Notes under the pieces: generated by a model
Database searches by the model: none
What the model saw: the letters and a program-made list of their open reading frames with translations, nothing else
What the model was told of the DNA's origin: nothing
Shown: positions 1 through 6,911 of the stretch, piece by piece
How the letters are laid out: the number at the start of each line of letters is the position of its first letter
Numbering within the stretch: position 1 is the stretch's first letter
Origin: Puniceicoccales bacterium
GTDB lineage: Bacteria > Verrucomicrobiota > Verrucomicrobiia > Opitutales > UBA953
NCBI GenBank assembly: GCA_031279675.1
Contig: JAITIB010000092.1
Coordinates: 1 to 12,178, forward strand
Length of the DNA: 12,178 nt
Direction of reading: 5' to 3'
Position numbers and translations under genes: made by a program

Positions 1-116
1 TCGACATAACGGTGCAACTGCGCCCCCACCAAACGTTCCGCCGGCGGCAACATATAATGGTCATCAGGATTGCACGGGCCGGTGGTGTTGAAAAATCTGA
101 CAGGACGCTTGGACAT
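1..116 (-). CDS. AAA-like ATPase, N-terminal fragment (cut by window edge)
   Basis: Reading from ATG at 116, the frame stays open to the window edge and gives 38 residues, starting MSKRPVRFFNTTGPCNP and continuing with DDHYMLPPAERL. I recognise the FFNT-GPC-P-HYM-PP pattern as the N-terminus of a family of stand-alone AAA-like ATP-binding proteins common in bacteria, in which a Walker A loop (usually within an APRQTGKTT-like stretch) follows about 15-20 residues later. That part lies outside the window, so ATP binding cannot be confirmed here. The role of the family is poorly defined. GGAGGG lies directly against the ATG with no spacer, unusually close for a ribosome binding site, and it can pair with CCCTCC upstream. 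The gene follows the glycosyltransferase-like gene by 60 bases on the same strand. It was assigned from residue pattern only. Confidence 0.65.
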   Translation of the reverse strand, partial: MSKRPVRFFNTTGPCNPDDHYMLPPAERLVGAQLHRYV

Positions 117-140
117 CCCTCCATCTAAAAAAACGGAGGG
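117..140 (-). promoter_or_regulatory. Inverted repeat that could hide the GGAGGG ribosome site
   Basis: On the minus strand CCCTCC (140-135) and GGAGGG (122-117) are perfect inverted repeats, separated by a 12-base T-rich spacer that includes T7. The second arm is the only purine-rich ribosome-site-like sequence before the ATG at 116. Folding would bury it. The T run follows only the first arm, so this is not a normal terminator. The function is inferred. Confidence 0.25.
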
Positions 141-176
141 CGGAAAACTCAAGCCAAAAATAGGCGGTTCCCCCCC

Positions 177-1019
177 TCAACTCTTTGAGAAGAGCGAAAG
201 CAAATCCCGTCTTCTTTTGGCAATTTTCACCGCGAGAAAATCGACAGCCGCGCGCATTCTGTCAAAAACTGTGAATTTCAGCCCGGTGGTGTCGCAGGCA
301 TCGAAAATGTTTTTAATCCGGTCAGTGTGAAATTTGTCCTTTCCAAATTTTCTCGAAAACCACGTGTGGTGGAGCATGGGCTCACCCAAATGGTTTTTTA
401 ATGTCGTCGTGATGCCATCCTCATGCGTGTCTCCGGAAAGATATTCCGTCTTGAAATTTGTGTTCAGCCAGAGATAGAAGGACTCGTACGGTTCGTATCT
501 TCTTTCCGTGCTATACTTATGGGGCAAGTCTTTTGGGAGGAATTTTTCATAGTCAATGGATACTCCCGGCGCGTAATGCCTTATTTTCTCGTTCGAAAAT
601 TTTCCGCGGATCGTCCTCACGTCCATGATGCTGAAAAACGGATTCATGACTATGGGATTGATTGAGCGGTGGGGAATCTCTCCGCCATCGCGGATGCCAC
701 AGCTCACGACGTTTTCGCGGATGCAGTGTGCCAGTAATTTTAAAATCGAACCGTTGTCAATAACAAAGGCGTCCTCGTCGATGTTTATGGCGTAATCCAC
801 GTCATATTCAAGTATTTTATACAAATAACCATCACTCGTCGTTCCAAGCAGACGATGATGGGGAAAAGGCAGCTTCAGGGTTGTCCTCATCATTTCAAAG
901 AGATACCAGTTCATGGATCGTGTGAAAATGGCGATTTTATGCGCGCCAAAGTCCGGGATTTCCGGATTTTGGCGAGAATGTGCGCGAGGGGAACTCAAAG
1001 AGTGAGTCTGTGACATCAT
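177..1019 (-). CDS. Putative GT-A-like glycosyltransferase, family not assigned
   Basis: The protein has 280 residues, starting at ATG 1019; a second ATG follows at once (1016) and is an equally good start. I do not recognise the family with certainty. A hydrophobic strand running into an acidic triad, YAINIDEDAFVID (about residues 77-88, DED at 81-83), resembles the metal-binding DxD site of GT-A glycosyltransferases. The central part has many aromatic and charged residues, including HTWFSRKF near residue 240, and the C-terminus is basic (KIAKRRRDLL), which could aid inner-membrane association. There is no signal peptide and no clear transmembrane helix. The start lies 11 bases after the stop of the GT25 gene, so the two are almost surely co-transcribed; there is no Shine-Dalgarno sequence, only an A-rich leader. 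It is A+T richer than genes upstream (26 of 60 bases G or C in 181-240). The position at the end of a sugar-transfer cluster supports the role. Confidence in the gene is high, in the function modest. Confidence 0.6.
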   Translation of the reverse strand: MMSQTHSLSSPRAHSRQNPEIPDFGAHKIAIFTRSMNWYLFEMMRTTLKLPFPHHRLLGTTSDGYLYKILEYDVDYAINIDEDAFVIDNGSILKLLAHCIRENVVSCGIRDGGEIPHRSINPIVMNPFFSIMDVRTIRGKFSNEKIRHYAPGVSIDYEKFLPKDLPHKYSTERRYEPYESFYLWLNTNFKTEYLSGDTHEDGITTTLKNHLGEPMLHHTWFSRKFGKDKFHTDRIKNIFDACDTTGLKFTVFDRMRAAVDFLAVKIAKRRRDLLSLFSKS

Positions 1020-1030
1020 TGTTTTACATT

Positions 1031-1849
1031 TTAGTTTTTTAGTGATTTCATTCTGTTATTTTTGTCCGAGAGTCTTTTTAATGAGTCTGGTTTTTCTTGT
1101 TTTTTTGCCGCAAATGGGAGCACGAGGAGGCGGTGGAGAAAACGTTTCCAGAAATATTCGCGAACACAATATGAAAGACCGGATTTGCGGACGTTGCGCG
1201 ATCGTCCATTTTCAATATTTGATTCCAGCCCAAACTCGCCAATTCCGACACAGCAGGGGACGATCGCCTTTAATTTTAATTGAAAGTCTTTGACAAAAGA
1301 CGTCCAGTCATCGGAAACTTTCCAGACTGGTGAGAGGTTTTCGAGCAAAAGACGGGCCCCCGTTCTTGTAACAAAATAGCCGTAGGCTCCCGCCGCGTTG
1401 CGCTTGGGGTAGGGAAAGACGATTTTCGCCCCGCAATCGAGCCGGACGGCATTTTTCAGGACATAATATTTGAGATGGGAAAACAGGATGACACTGGGTG
1501 TTTCCGGTGACGTTTTCTTTGCCACCTCCCGTAAAACTTCCGGTAAATTTTTGCCCGGTTGCGCATCGTCTTCAAGAACAAGGGCGCAGGGGAGGTTGTT
1601 TTCCAGAATTTGCCGGTAAATCTTCAGGTGGCTCAACGCGCACCCAATTTCCGGTCGCGACAATTCGCGACCGGAGGCGTTTGCCCTTTTGGCATTGTAA
1701 CAGCTGGCAAGTTCCTCGGGGGACAAATGCCGGCCATCCACCGCTTCCACAAGTGTTGCGTGCAACCCAAGTGCGTGGCATTGGGACAGGATGGCTTCCC
1801 GGCGCGCGGTGGCGTCGGGGAGATTCACGATGAAAACAGGGATGTCCAT
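1031..1849 (-). CDS. Glycosyltransferase family 25 (LPS/LOS type)
   Basis: The 272-residue protein matches the GT25 pattern throughout. It has an N-terminal FIVNLPDATARRE (6-18, the usual NLD/NLP-x-RR start), E-x-GC-ALSHL at 67-75, the acidic LEDD motif at 92-95, a GAYGYFVTRTGARLLLE stretch at 154-170 and SDDW at 179-182. GT25 enzymes of this kind add galactose or a related sugar to lipooligosaccharide on the cytoplasmic face of the inner membrane; the donor and acceptor cannot be read from sequence. The last 45 residues are strongly basic, with hydrophobic patches, and could dock on the membrane. The ATG at 1849 gives the complete family start; an upstream ATG at 1866 is out of frame. It lies 33 bases after the GT4 gene and 11 before the next gene. 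It has no Shine-Dalgarno sequence. Base composition is intermediate (31 of 60 bases G or C in 1561-1620). Confidence 0.88.
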   Translation of the reverse strand: MDIPVFIVNLPDATARREAILSQCHALGLHATLVEAVDGRHLSPEELASCYNAKRANASGRELSRPEIGCALSHLKIYRQILENNLPCALVLEDDAQPGKNLPEVLREVAKKTSPETPSVILFSHLKYYVLKNAVRLDCGAKIVFPYPKRNAAGAYGYFVTRTGARLLLENLSPVWKVSDDWTSFVKDFQLKLKAIVPCCVGIGEFGLESNIENGRSRNVRKSGLSYCVREYFWKRFLHRLLVLPFAAKKQEKPDSLKRLSDKNNRMKSLKN

Positions 1850-1882
1850 GCGGTGAAAATGATCATGAAAACAGTCAAGACG

Positions 1883-3010
1883 TCATGAATGAGCGGCATT
1901 AGATTTTCTGCAATTTTCGAGGACAAGTTTTTCATAGAGTTGGAGGGTGTTTTGGGCCAGGGTTTCCGGGGAATACAGGGTTTGGGCGCGTTTTTTTGCG
2001 TGTTCCGCTTTTTCTTCGAAGGGGGTGTTGTTTTCGAGGATTTTTATGAGGGCAGTTGAGAGTGCGGTGGCGTCGCCGTAGGGGATGAGGGTTCCGAGGG
2101 TGTTGTTTTCGAGGATTTCGGGAATTGCGCCGGTGTTTGTGGCGATAATGGGCGTGCCCAATGCCATTGCCTCGATGAGGACAAGGCCGAAGGGTTCATT
2201 TTCCGACAAAACGAGTTGTGCGTCGGCGGCGCGGACGTAGTGCAGGATGTTTTCGCGGAATCCTGTGAAGTGGATGTTTTTTTGGAGGGAGAGGTTTTGG
2301 GTGATTTTTTTCAGTTTGCGGGCGTAGGCGGGTTTTTGTTGGAGGTTGCCGATGATGAGGGTGTGGGTGCCGGGGTGTTTTGCGAGGATGGCGGGCATGG
2401 CGCGCAGGAGTGTTTCGTGGCCTTTTTCTGGGGAGACGCGTCCTGTGAGTGTGAATATTCGCGCGTTTTCCGGGAGTTGGAATTCGCGGCGGATTTGCGC
2501 GGCGCATTCTTTGCGCGGGCGGGCTGCTGTCTGGGATTCCAACACGGGGGTGGCGTTGGGGATGTGGAGGATTTTTTCCGGGGCGATCCCGGCTGTTTTT
2601 TCATAGAAGCGTGCGACGTGGGCGGAGATGGCGATGAGGGTTCCGGCGTGCGCCGCTTTGCGGTATGCGGGGGAGTTTTTGGTGAGATGCAAGTGGACGA
2701 CGAGGGGAATGCCTGTTTTTTCATGCAACCAGAGTCCTGTGCGCGCGGCTCCTGTGAGGTGGGTGTGGATGAGGTCGATTTTGTTTTCGCGCGTCCATGC
2801 GGCGAGGCGTTTTTTTGCGAAAAATCCGTTGGTGGGGATGTCAAGGACGCGCAGGCCGGCGTCCTTGTACTTTTGCCTGAGGATGCCTTTGTTTTTCACG
2901 GCGGTGAAAACTTCGCATTTTCCCGTTTTTTCCAGTGCGTGTGCGAGTGTGAGAACCATTTGTTCCGTGCCGGCGAAGTTTCGTGAATGGAGCAGGTTGA
3001 GGATTCTCAT
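1883..3010 (-). CDS. Glycosyltransferase family 4 (GT-B fold)
   Basis: The 375-residue protein has the usual length and two-domain plan of GT4 retaining glycosyltransferases. The N-terminal domain begins MRILNLLHSRNFAGTEQMVLTLA, with the G-T/G-E-x-x loop at 14-18, then IDLIHTHLTGAARTG at 78-92 and VVHLH at 104-108. The C-terminal donor-binding domain starts near 183 with FTLTGRVSPEKGHETLL, and the E-x7-E motif is E272 to E280 in ENEPFGLVLIEAMALGTPIIAT. No transmembrane segment is seen, so it is probably a peripheral cytoplasmic enzyme of LOS or other surface glycan synthesis. The donor sugar is unknown. The start lies 9 bases after the GT25 stop, and those bases form an A-run leading into the ATG, with no Shine-Dalgarno sequence. 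The coding strand is C/A-rich like the upstream genes, unlike the two genes that follow. Confidence 0.92.
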   Translation of the reverse strand: MRILNLLHSRNFAGTEQMVLTLAHALEKTGKCEVFTAVKNKGILRQKYKDAGLRVLDIPTNGFFAKKRLAAWTRENKIDLIHTHLTGAARTGLWLHEKTGIPLVVHLHLTKNSPAYRKAAHAGTLIAISAHVARFYEKTAGIAPEKILHIPNATPVLESQTAARPRKECAAQIRREFQLPENARIFTLTGRVSPEKGHETLLRAMPAILAKHPGTHTLIIGNLQQKPAYARKLKKITQNLSLQKNIHFTGFRENILHYVRAADAQLVLSENEPFGLVLIEAMALGTPIIATNTGAIPEILENNTLGTLIPYGDATALSTALIKILENNTPFEEKAEHAKKRAQTLYSPETLAQNTLQLYEKLVLENCRKSNAAHS

Positions 3011-3019
3011 TTTTTTTGT

Positions 3020-3778
3020 TCACACGCGTTGCGTTCTCAGGAGGGCGGCAATGCCGTGCTGTTGGATTGCGCTGACATAGGCGTGCGCGTTGTATTGTAT
3101 TTGTTGTTTCACTTTTTTCAGTCTGTGAAACGGGTGGTGCGTTCCGCGCCGTCCGCGCAGATCGCTGGGTTCGCCGGATGATGCGCAGTGGACGGGATAG
3201 GGAAGGATTGCCTGAAAGATGACGTTTGTCCGCCAGTGGTATTGCATGGCGGTGTCAACGGGGACGCCGAAGTGTTTTGTGGTTTTTAGCAGACGGGTGG
3301 CTGCGGTGGCGGTGATAACTTGGGCGCAGGTCGCGCTGGGGGCTTTGAGATAATCGCCGATTTCCCAGCGTCCGGTTGCATCAAGTGGTGTCCGCGACAG
3401 AATCCGATTGCGGTTGAATCCCATGAGTTTGAGGGCTTCCCAGTGGTGTTGCGTGGTGGCGAGGGAGTGGGCGAGGGTTGCGAAGTCCGGGGCGAGTTCG
3501 ATGTCGTCTTCGAGGATGATGGCGCCGTCCCAGCCTTGGTAGAGGAGGTGTTGCCAGGCTTTTCGGTGGCTTGCGAAGCAGGCGCGTTCGCCGGGGGAGA
3601 GTTCGCGGTGGAAGTGGCGTTGGTTGAGTTCTGGCGAATATCCCTCGCCTCCCCCTTTGTTGCCATCAACGGCGGGGATGCGTTCCCATGGGAGTGCGGT
3701 GGCGTCGAGTTGCCGGCGCATGTGTTCGAGGCGTTCGGGGTGGCGGTCGAGGTTGATGAGGAGTAGGCCGAGTTTCAT
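3020..3778 (-). CDS. Glycosyltransferase family 25
   Basis: I place the start at ATG 3778, giving 252 residues beginning MKLGLLLINLDRHPERLEHM, a textbook GT25 N-terminus. The open frame extends further upstream, but that extension is an Arg/Pro-rich shadow of the preceding gene and should not be annotated. Motifs in order are LINLDRHPER (7-16), IPAVDG (34-39), SPGERACFASHRKAW (61-75), IILEDDIEL (87-95, LEDD at 89-92) and a basic C-terminal third. The likely job is transfer of a hexose, typically galactose, during lipooligosaccharide assembly; specificity is not readable. It lies 23 bases after the DxD glycosyltransferase and 9 before the GT4 gene. The leader is a CA repeat ending CACACC before the ATG, with no Shine-Dalgarno sequence. 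It resembles the GT25 at 1031-1849 only in the family motifs, so recent duplication is unlikely. Confidence 0.9.
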   Translation of the reverse strand: MKLGLLLINLDRHPERLEHMRRQLDATALPWERIPAVDGNKGGGEGYSPELNQRHFHRELSPGERACFASHRKAWQHLLYQGWDGAIILEDDIELAPDFATLAHSLATTQHHWEALKLMGFNRNRILSRTPLDATGRWEIGDYLKAPSATCAQVITATAATRLLKTTKHFGVPVDTAMQYHWRTNVIFQAILPYPVHCASSGEPSDLRGRRGTHHPFHRLKKVKQQIQYNAHAYVSAIQQHGIAALLRTQRV

Positions 3779-3801
3779 GGTGTGTGTGTGGGTGGCGGGG
3801 G

Positions 3802-4641
3802 TTATTCGCGCCAGTGTTCGTGGATCCAGGGGGTTGGGAGGATGTAGTCGCGGAGGCGTTTGGTGTAGCGGCGGTTGGGGTTGCGGTTGTTTTCGAGGAC
3901 GTGCTTGAAGTGCTGGAGCAGGGGGCGGTGTTGGTCGTTGTCGTCGTGATACCAGCGGCCTGCCGCGGCGTCGTCGGGGTTGGGGCGCCCGGGGAAGGTG
4001 ATGATTTTCGCGCCTTTGGGGAGTCGTGGCGGGATGAAGCAGCGCAGTGGGAATGGGGGGAGGCAATGTACGCGGAAGTGGCAGGTCCAGGCGCCGGGCC
4101 AGAATTTTATGCCGCTTTTTATGCCGTGGGTGACGTAGTGTTGCTCGTATTGGTATTTGCGGGAGATGCCGCCGGGGTCGGCGCGCAGGTTGTCGAGCAT
4201 GTAGGGGTGGGAGCCGATTTTGAAACGGAAGATCGAGGTTTGTCCGAGTCGGTGCAGGGGTTTTACCCAGTTGCGTGCGAGTATCACGTCGTCGGGGTTT
4301 CCGTGAGTGAAGTAGCCGTCAATGTTCCCGACGATTATGGTGTCCAGGTCAACGAAGAGTGCGACGCCTGTGAGCTTGCCGGGGAGTTCGCGGCTCCAGA
4401 GGGCGGCTTTGCGCCATTTGCCCCAGGTGCCGGGCGGGATTTCGCAGCCGAGTTCGGGGAGTGGCAGGCAGGTGACTTCGGGGCGGATGCCGGTGGCGTC
4501 GTCCGTGAGGCAGTATAGTTTGAAGGCGCCGGTGAGGTTCCGTGCCACCATGCTGTGGAGGATGTTGACGTATTGGGGGCCGTAAAAGGTTCCCCATTTG
4601 ATGCAGAGGATTTGTCTGGGTTGTGTTGCTGTGTCGGGCAT
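3802..4641 (-). CDS. Glycosyltransferase, DxD GT-A type
   Basis: The 279-residue protein begins MPDTATQPRQILCIKWGTFY, continuing GPQYVNILHSMV. The CxKWGT-x-YG-x-YVN-x-L opening is one I recognise from a widespread but little-studied group of bacterial glycosyltransferases. A strand followed by FVDLDTIIVGNID (97-108) carries the DxD metal-binding site (D98, D100). KWRKAALWSREL at 75-86 fits the usual K-x-x-LF/W region before it. The protein has no signal peptide or obvious membrane helix and so is probably cytoplasmic. It comes first in the run of glycosyltransferases, 40 bases after lpxA, suggesting it acts on lipid A-core or a related surface glycan. The leader reads GCGACACC before the ATG with no Shine-Dalgarno sequence. 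Donor and acceptor are unknown. Confidence 0.82.
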   Translation of the reverse strand: MPDTATQPRQILCIKWGTFYGPQYVNILHSMVARNLTGAFKLYCLTDDATGIRPEVTCLPLPELGCEIPPGTWGKWRKAALWSRELPGKLTGVALFVDLDTIIVGNIDGYFTHGNPDDVILARNWVKPLHRLGQTSIFRFKIGSHPYMLDNLRADPGGISRKYQYEQHYVTHGIKSGIKFWPGAWTCHFRVHCLPPFPLRCFIPPRLPKGAKIITFPGRPNPDDAAAGRWYHDDNDQHRPLLQHFKHVLENNRNPNRRYTKRLRDYILPTPWIHEHWRE

Positions 4642-4681
4642 GGTGTCGCGGGGGTGTGGTGGTGGGGATGGGGGAGTTTGG

Positions 4682-5491
4682 TCAGGCGATGCCGCGCCGG
4701 GTGTCGTGGCAGAAGCCGAGCAGGGTCTGCGCCTCGGGTGTGGTGGCGAGTTCTGGTGTGGCGGCGATTTTTTCCACGGCTTGTGTGTGGTTGAGTTTGC
4801 CGAGGTAGAGGATGCGGAAGAGTTTTTTCACGCGTTCGATGGTTTCCGGTGGCAGTCCGTTGCGTTCGAGGCCGACTTTGTTAATGGCGCGGACGCGCGC
4901 GGGGTTGCCTTCCGCGATCATGTAGGGGGGGATGTCCTTTACGTTTTTGGAACATGCCGATGCCATGGCGTGGGTGCCGATGCGGCAGTATTGGTGGACG
5001 CCGGCGCCCCAGGCAATCACGGCGTGGTCGTGCACGTGGACGTGGCCCGCGAGCGCGTTGTGTCCGCTCATGACGATGTGGTCGCCGAGCTGGCAGTCGT
5101 GCGCGATGTGCGAGTAGGCGAGCAGGTGATTGTGGTTGCCGATGCGTGTGAAGTTGCCGTCGTCAGTGGCGGGGTGGACGGTGGTGTATTCGCGAAATTC
5201 GTTGTGGTTGCCGATGAGCAGTCCTGGTGTTCCGCCCCTGTATTTGAGGTCGTGGGTTTTGCCTCCGATGAGTGCGTAGGGGTAAACGTGGTTGTGCGTC
5301 CCGAGCGTGACCTTGCCTTCGACGGTGGCGTGGTGGTGCACGTGGTTGTGTTCGCCGAGTGTGACTTGGGCGCCAATGTAGGCGTAGGCGCCGATCGTGG
5401 TGTGTTCGCCAATGCGTGCGCCTGGCTCGATTATTGCCGTGGGATGTATGCGGGCGGGGGTATAATGGCTTGGGTGCTGTGCATTGTCCAT
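4682..5491 (-). CDS. lpxA: UDP-N-acetylglucosamine acyltransferase LpxA
   Basis: LpxA transfers a 3-hydroxyacyl chain from acyl carrier protein to the 3-OH of UDP-GlcNAc, the first step of lipid A synthesis, in the cytoplasm as a homotrimer. I chose ATG 5491 (269 residues, near the usual 260); the longer frame to 5596 runs into the end of lpxC-fabZ and gives an unrelated N-terminus. Residues about 12-190 are left-handed beta-helix hexapeptide repeats beginning ARIHPTAIIEPGARIG. The catalytic block SHIAHDC gives H128 and H131 (H122 and H125 of E. coli), and VHQYC gives H166 (E. coli H160). The C-terminal helical domain contains IPPYMIAEGNPARVRAIN, a variant of the usual DVPPY-IA-GN. By alignment, the chain-length ruler residue is Ala179 (E. 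coli G173). It lies 37 bases after lpxC-fabZ with no Shine-Dalgarno sequence. Confidence 0.96.
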   Translation of the reverse strand: MDNAQHPSHYTPARIHPTAIIEPGARIGEHTTIGAYAYIGAQVTLGEHNHVHHHATVEGKVTLGTHNHVYPYALIGGKTHDLKYRGGTPGLLIGNHNEFREYTTVHPATDDGNFTRIGNHNHLLAYSHIAHDCQLGDHIVMSGHNALAGHVHVHDHAVIAWGAGVHQYCRIGTHAMASACSKNVKDIPPYMIAEGNPARVRAINKVGLERNGLPPETIERVKKLFRILYLGKLNHTQAVEKIAATPELATTPEAQTLLGFCHDTRRGIA

Positions 5492-5528
5492 TGCGGTGGC
5501 GTTGGTTTTTCGGGTGGTGGTGGCGTGG

Positions 5529-6905
5529 TTACTGGGTTTCGTTGGAATCCACGACTCCAAACATGATTTCGGCGCTGGAAACGATTTCGCCGTCAACGCT
5601 GCAGGAGCATTGGGCGATGCCGATCTTGGTGCCGCGCGTTTTGGTCAGTTTGGCGTGAACGCGCACTTGGTCGCCCGGTGTGATGGCTTTGCGGAACTTC
5701 ACCTTGTCCGCGCTCATGAAGTAGCAGATTTTGTTTTGGTGCGTGGTAAGCCTGAGCATGAGCATTCCGGCGGCCTGTGCCATGGATTCGAGCTGGAGGA
5801 CTCCCGGCATGACGGGATTTCCGGGGTAGTGCCCTTGGAAATACGGTTCGTTGATGGTGATGTTTTTTATGGCTGTGAGTTCGTTGTCATCGCTGACCTG
5901 GAGCACGCGGTCGAGCATGACGAAGGGGTATCGGTGCGGGATGTGGTTTAGGATTTGCCGGACGTCCATGCTTGGCGGCAGTGCTTTCCCGGTTGTTGGC
6001 GGTGGCGTTGTGGCGGTGGTTGGCGCCGGGCGCGCGCCTTCGGATGGCGGTGGCGTTGCCACCTTGCCTTGTGTGGTTGCGAGCCATTGCTGGCGGATCG
6101 CGGCGGTGAGGCGCGCGTTGAGCGCGTGCCCGGGGCGGACGGCAATGATGTGCGCCTTGAGCGCGATGCCGGCGAGGGTGATGTCTCCGAGGATGTCGAG
6201 TATTTTGTGGCGCACGAACTCGTCTTTGAACCGGAGGGGTTCCTTGGAGATGATTTTGTCTCCTTTGATGACGATGGCCGTGTCCAGTGTTCCGCCTTGG
6301 ATGAGTCCTTTTTGGAGCAGTTCCTCGATATCCTCGTATATCGTGAACGTGCGCGCGGGCGCGATCTGTGCCTCGTAGGTTTCGGGATCAATGTCGAGTG
6401 TCAGGTGCTGGGTGTGGATTCCCCTGTCGTCGGAGGATGTGCAGGTGATGCGCAGCCCGTCGTGCGGGAGTGCGATGATGGTCCGGTTTCCCTCGGTGAT
6501 GGTGACCGGGGATTGGAGTGCGAAAAACGCCTTTTTTTTCGTTTGCGTCACCGGCACCGCCTCGTGGATCAAGTTTACATAAGGGCGCGCGGAGCCGTCC
6601 AAGATTGGCGGTTCGGACGCGTCCATTTCAATCACCGCATTGTCAATTCCCATCCCGTGCAAGGCTGACAGCACATGCTCGACCGTGTGCAGCTTCACAT
6701 GTCCGGTCGCAATCGTGGTATTGCGGACAAGGCCTGACACAAGGTCGGAGGTCGGGCGCACCTCCGGTTTTCCATAAAGATCGATGCGGCGGAAGACATA
6801 CCCCGAATCCTCGGGTGCCGGTTTGAGCGTCAAGGTTACTTCCTGCCCCGTGTGCAAGGATTTCCCCCGGATGGAGGCCTCGTGTTGAAATGTGCGTTGT
6901 TTCAT
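5529..6905 (-). CDS. lpxC-fabZ: Fused LpxC deacetylase and FabZ dehydratase
   Basis: The 458-residue protein holds two enzymes. Residues 1-280 are LpxC, the zinc deacetylase that commits UDP-3-acyl-GlcNAc to lipid A: HTVEH at 73-77 (E76, zinc ligand H77), SEPPILDGSA at 97-106, FVRHKILDILGD at 230-241 (zinc ligands H233 and D237) and GHALN at 259-263 (general acid H260). Residues 313-458 are FabZ, the hydroxyacyl-ACP dehydratase: IPHRYPFVMLDRV at 322-334 and GHYPGNPVMPGVLQLESMAQ, with catalytic H359 and E373. A Pro/Ala/Thr-rich linker (about 282-312) joins them. All catalytic residues I can check are present in both halves. The fusion couples the two competing uses of hydroxyacyl-ACP. It has the best ribosome site in the window: AAAGG six bases before the ATG. 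Such fusions are known in Bacteroidota and Verrucomicrobiota. It is followed by lpxA. Confidence 0.96.
   Translation of the reverse strand: MKQRTFQHEASIRGKSLHTGQEVTLTLKPAPEDSGYVFRRIDLYGKPEVRPTSDLVSGLVRNTTIATGHVKLHTVEHVLSALHGMGIDNAVIEMDASEPPILDGSARPYVNLIHEAVPVTQTKKKAFFALQSPVTITEGNRTIIALPHDGLRITCTSSDDRGIHTQHLTLDIDPETYEAQIAPARTFTIYEDIEELLQKGLIQGGTLDTAIVIKGDKIISKEPLRFKDEFVRHKILDILGDITLAGIALKAHIIAVRPGHALNARLTAAIRQQWLATTQGKVATPPPSEGARPAPTTATTPPPTTGKALPPSMDVRQILNHIPHRYPFVMLDRVLQVSDDNELTAIKNITINEPYFQGHYPGNPVMPGVLQLESMAQAAGMLMLRLTTHQNKICYFMSADKVKFRKAITPGDQVRVHAKLTKTRGTKIGIAQCSCSVDGEIVSSAEIMFGVVDSNETQ
5970..6062 (-). other. Linker between LpxC and FabZ halves
   Basis: Codons 282-312 of the fusion encode an almost wholly Pro/Ala/Thr/Gly segment (PPPSEG, TTATTPPPTTG and so on) between the end of LpxC and the FabZ start MDVRQILNHIPHRYP. 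It is probably flexible. The Met at 313 has no ribosome site, so separate FabZ translation is not supported. Confidence 0.7.
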
Positions 6906-6911
6906 AAAAAA

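Noticed and set aside
170..176. C7 run just after the stop of the 177-1019 gene, considered as a frameshift site
   Set aside because: It lies after the stop codon on the minus strand, so slippage there would not alter the protein.
1850..1882. TTGACT on the minus strand between GT4 and GT25, considered as a promoter
   Set aside because: No acceptable -10 box at the right distance and the gap is only 33 bases; co-transcription is simpler.
2216..2986. Long plus-strand open frame opposite the GT4 gene
   Set aside because: Same antisense effect; Cys/Gly/Phe-rich product without motifs, while the minus frame has a complete GT4 protein.
3781..3790. TG/CA dinucleotide run before the GT25 start, considered as a phase-variable repeat
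   Set aside because: Only five units and outside the coding frame; too short to claim switching.
3779..4066. N-terminal extension of the GT25 gene at 3020-3778
   Set aside because: The extra residues are Arg/Pro/Gln-rich and overlap the upstream glycosyltransferase; the family start is MKLGLLLINLD.
3784..4518. Plus-strand frame opposite the DxD glycosyltransferase
   Set aside because: Low-complexity Gly/Val/Ala product caused by the coding-strand base bias.
4598..5566. 322-codon plus-strand open frame opposite lpxA
   Set aside because: It mirrors the regular beta-helix repeats of lpxA as Val/Asp/Gly-rich nonsense; no start context or family match.
5492..5596. 35-residue N-terminal extension of LpxA
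   Set aside because: It overlaps the FabZ end in another frame, and the shorter protein already has the family length and start.
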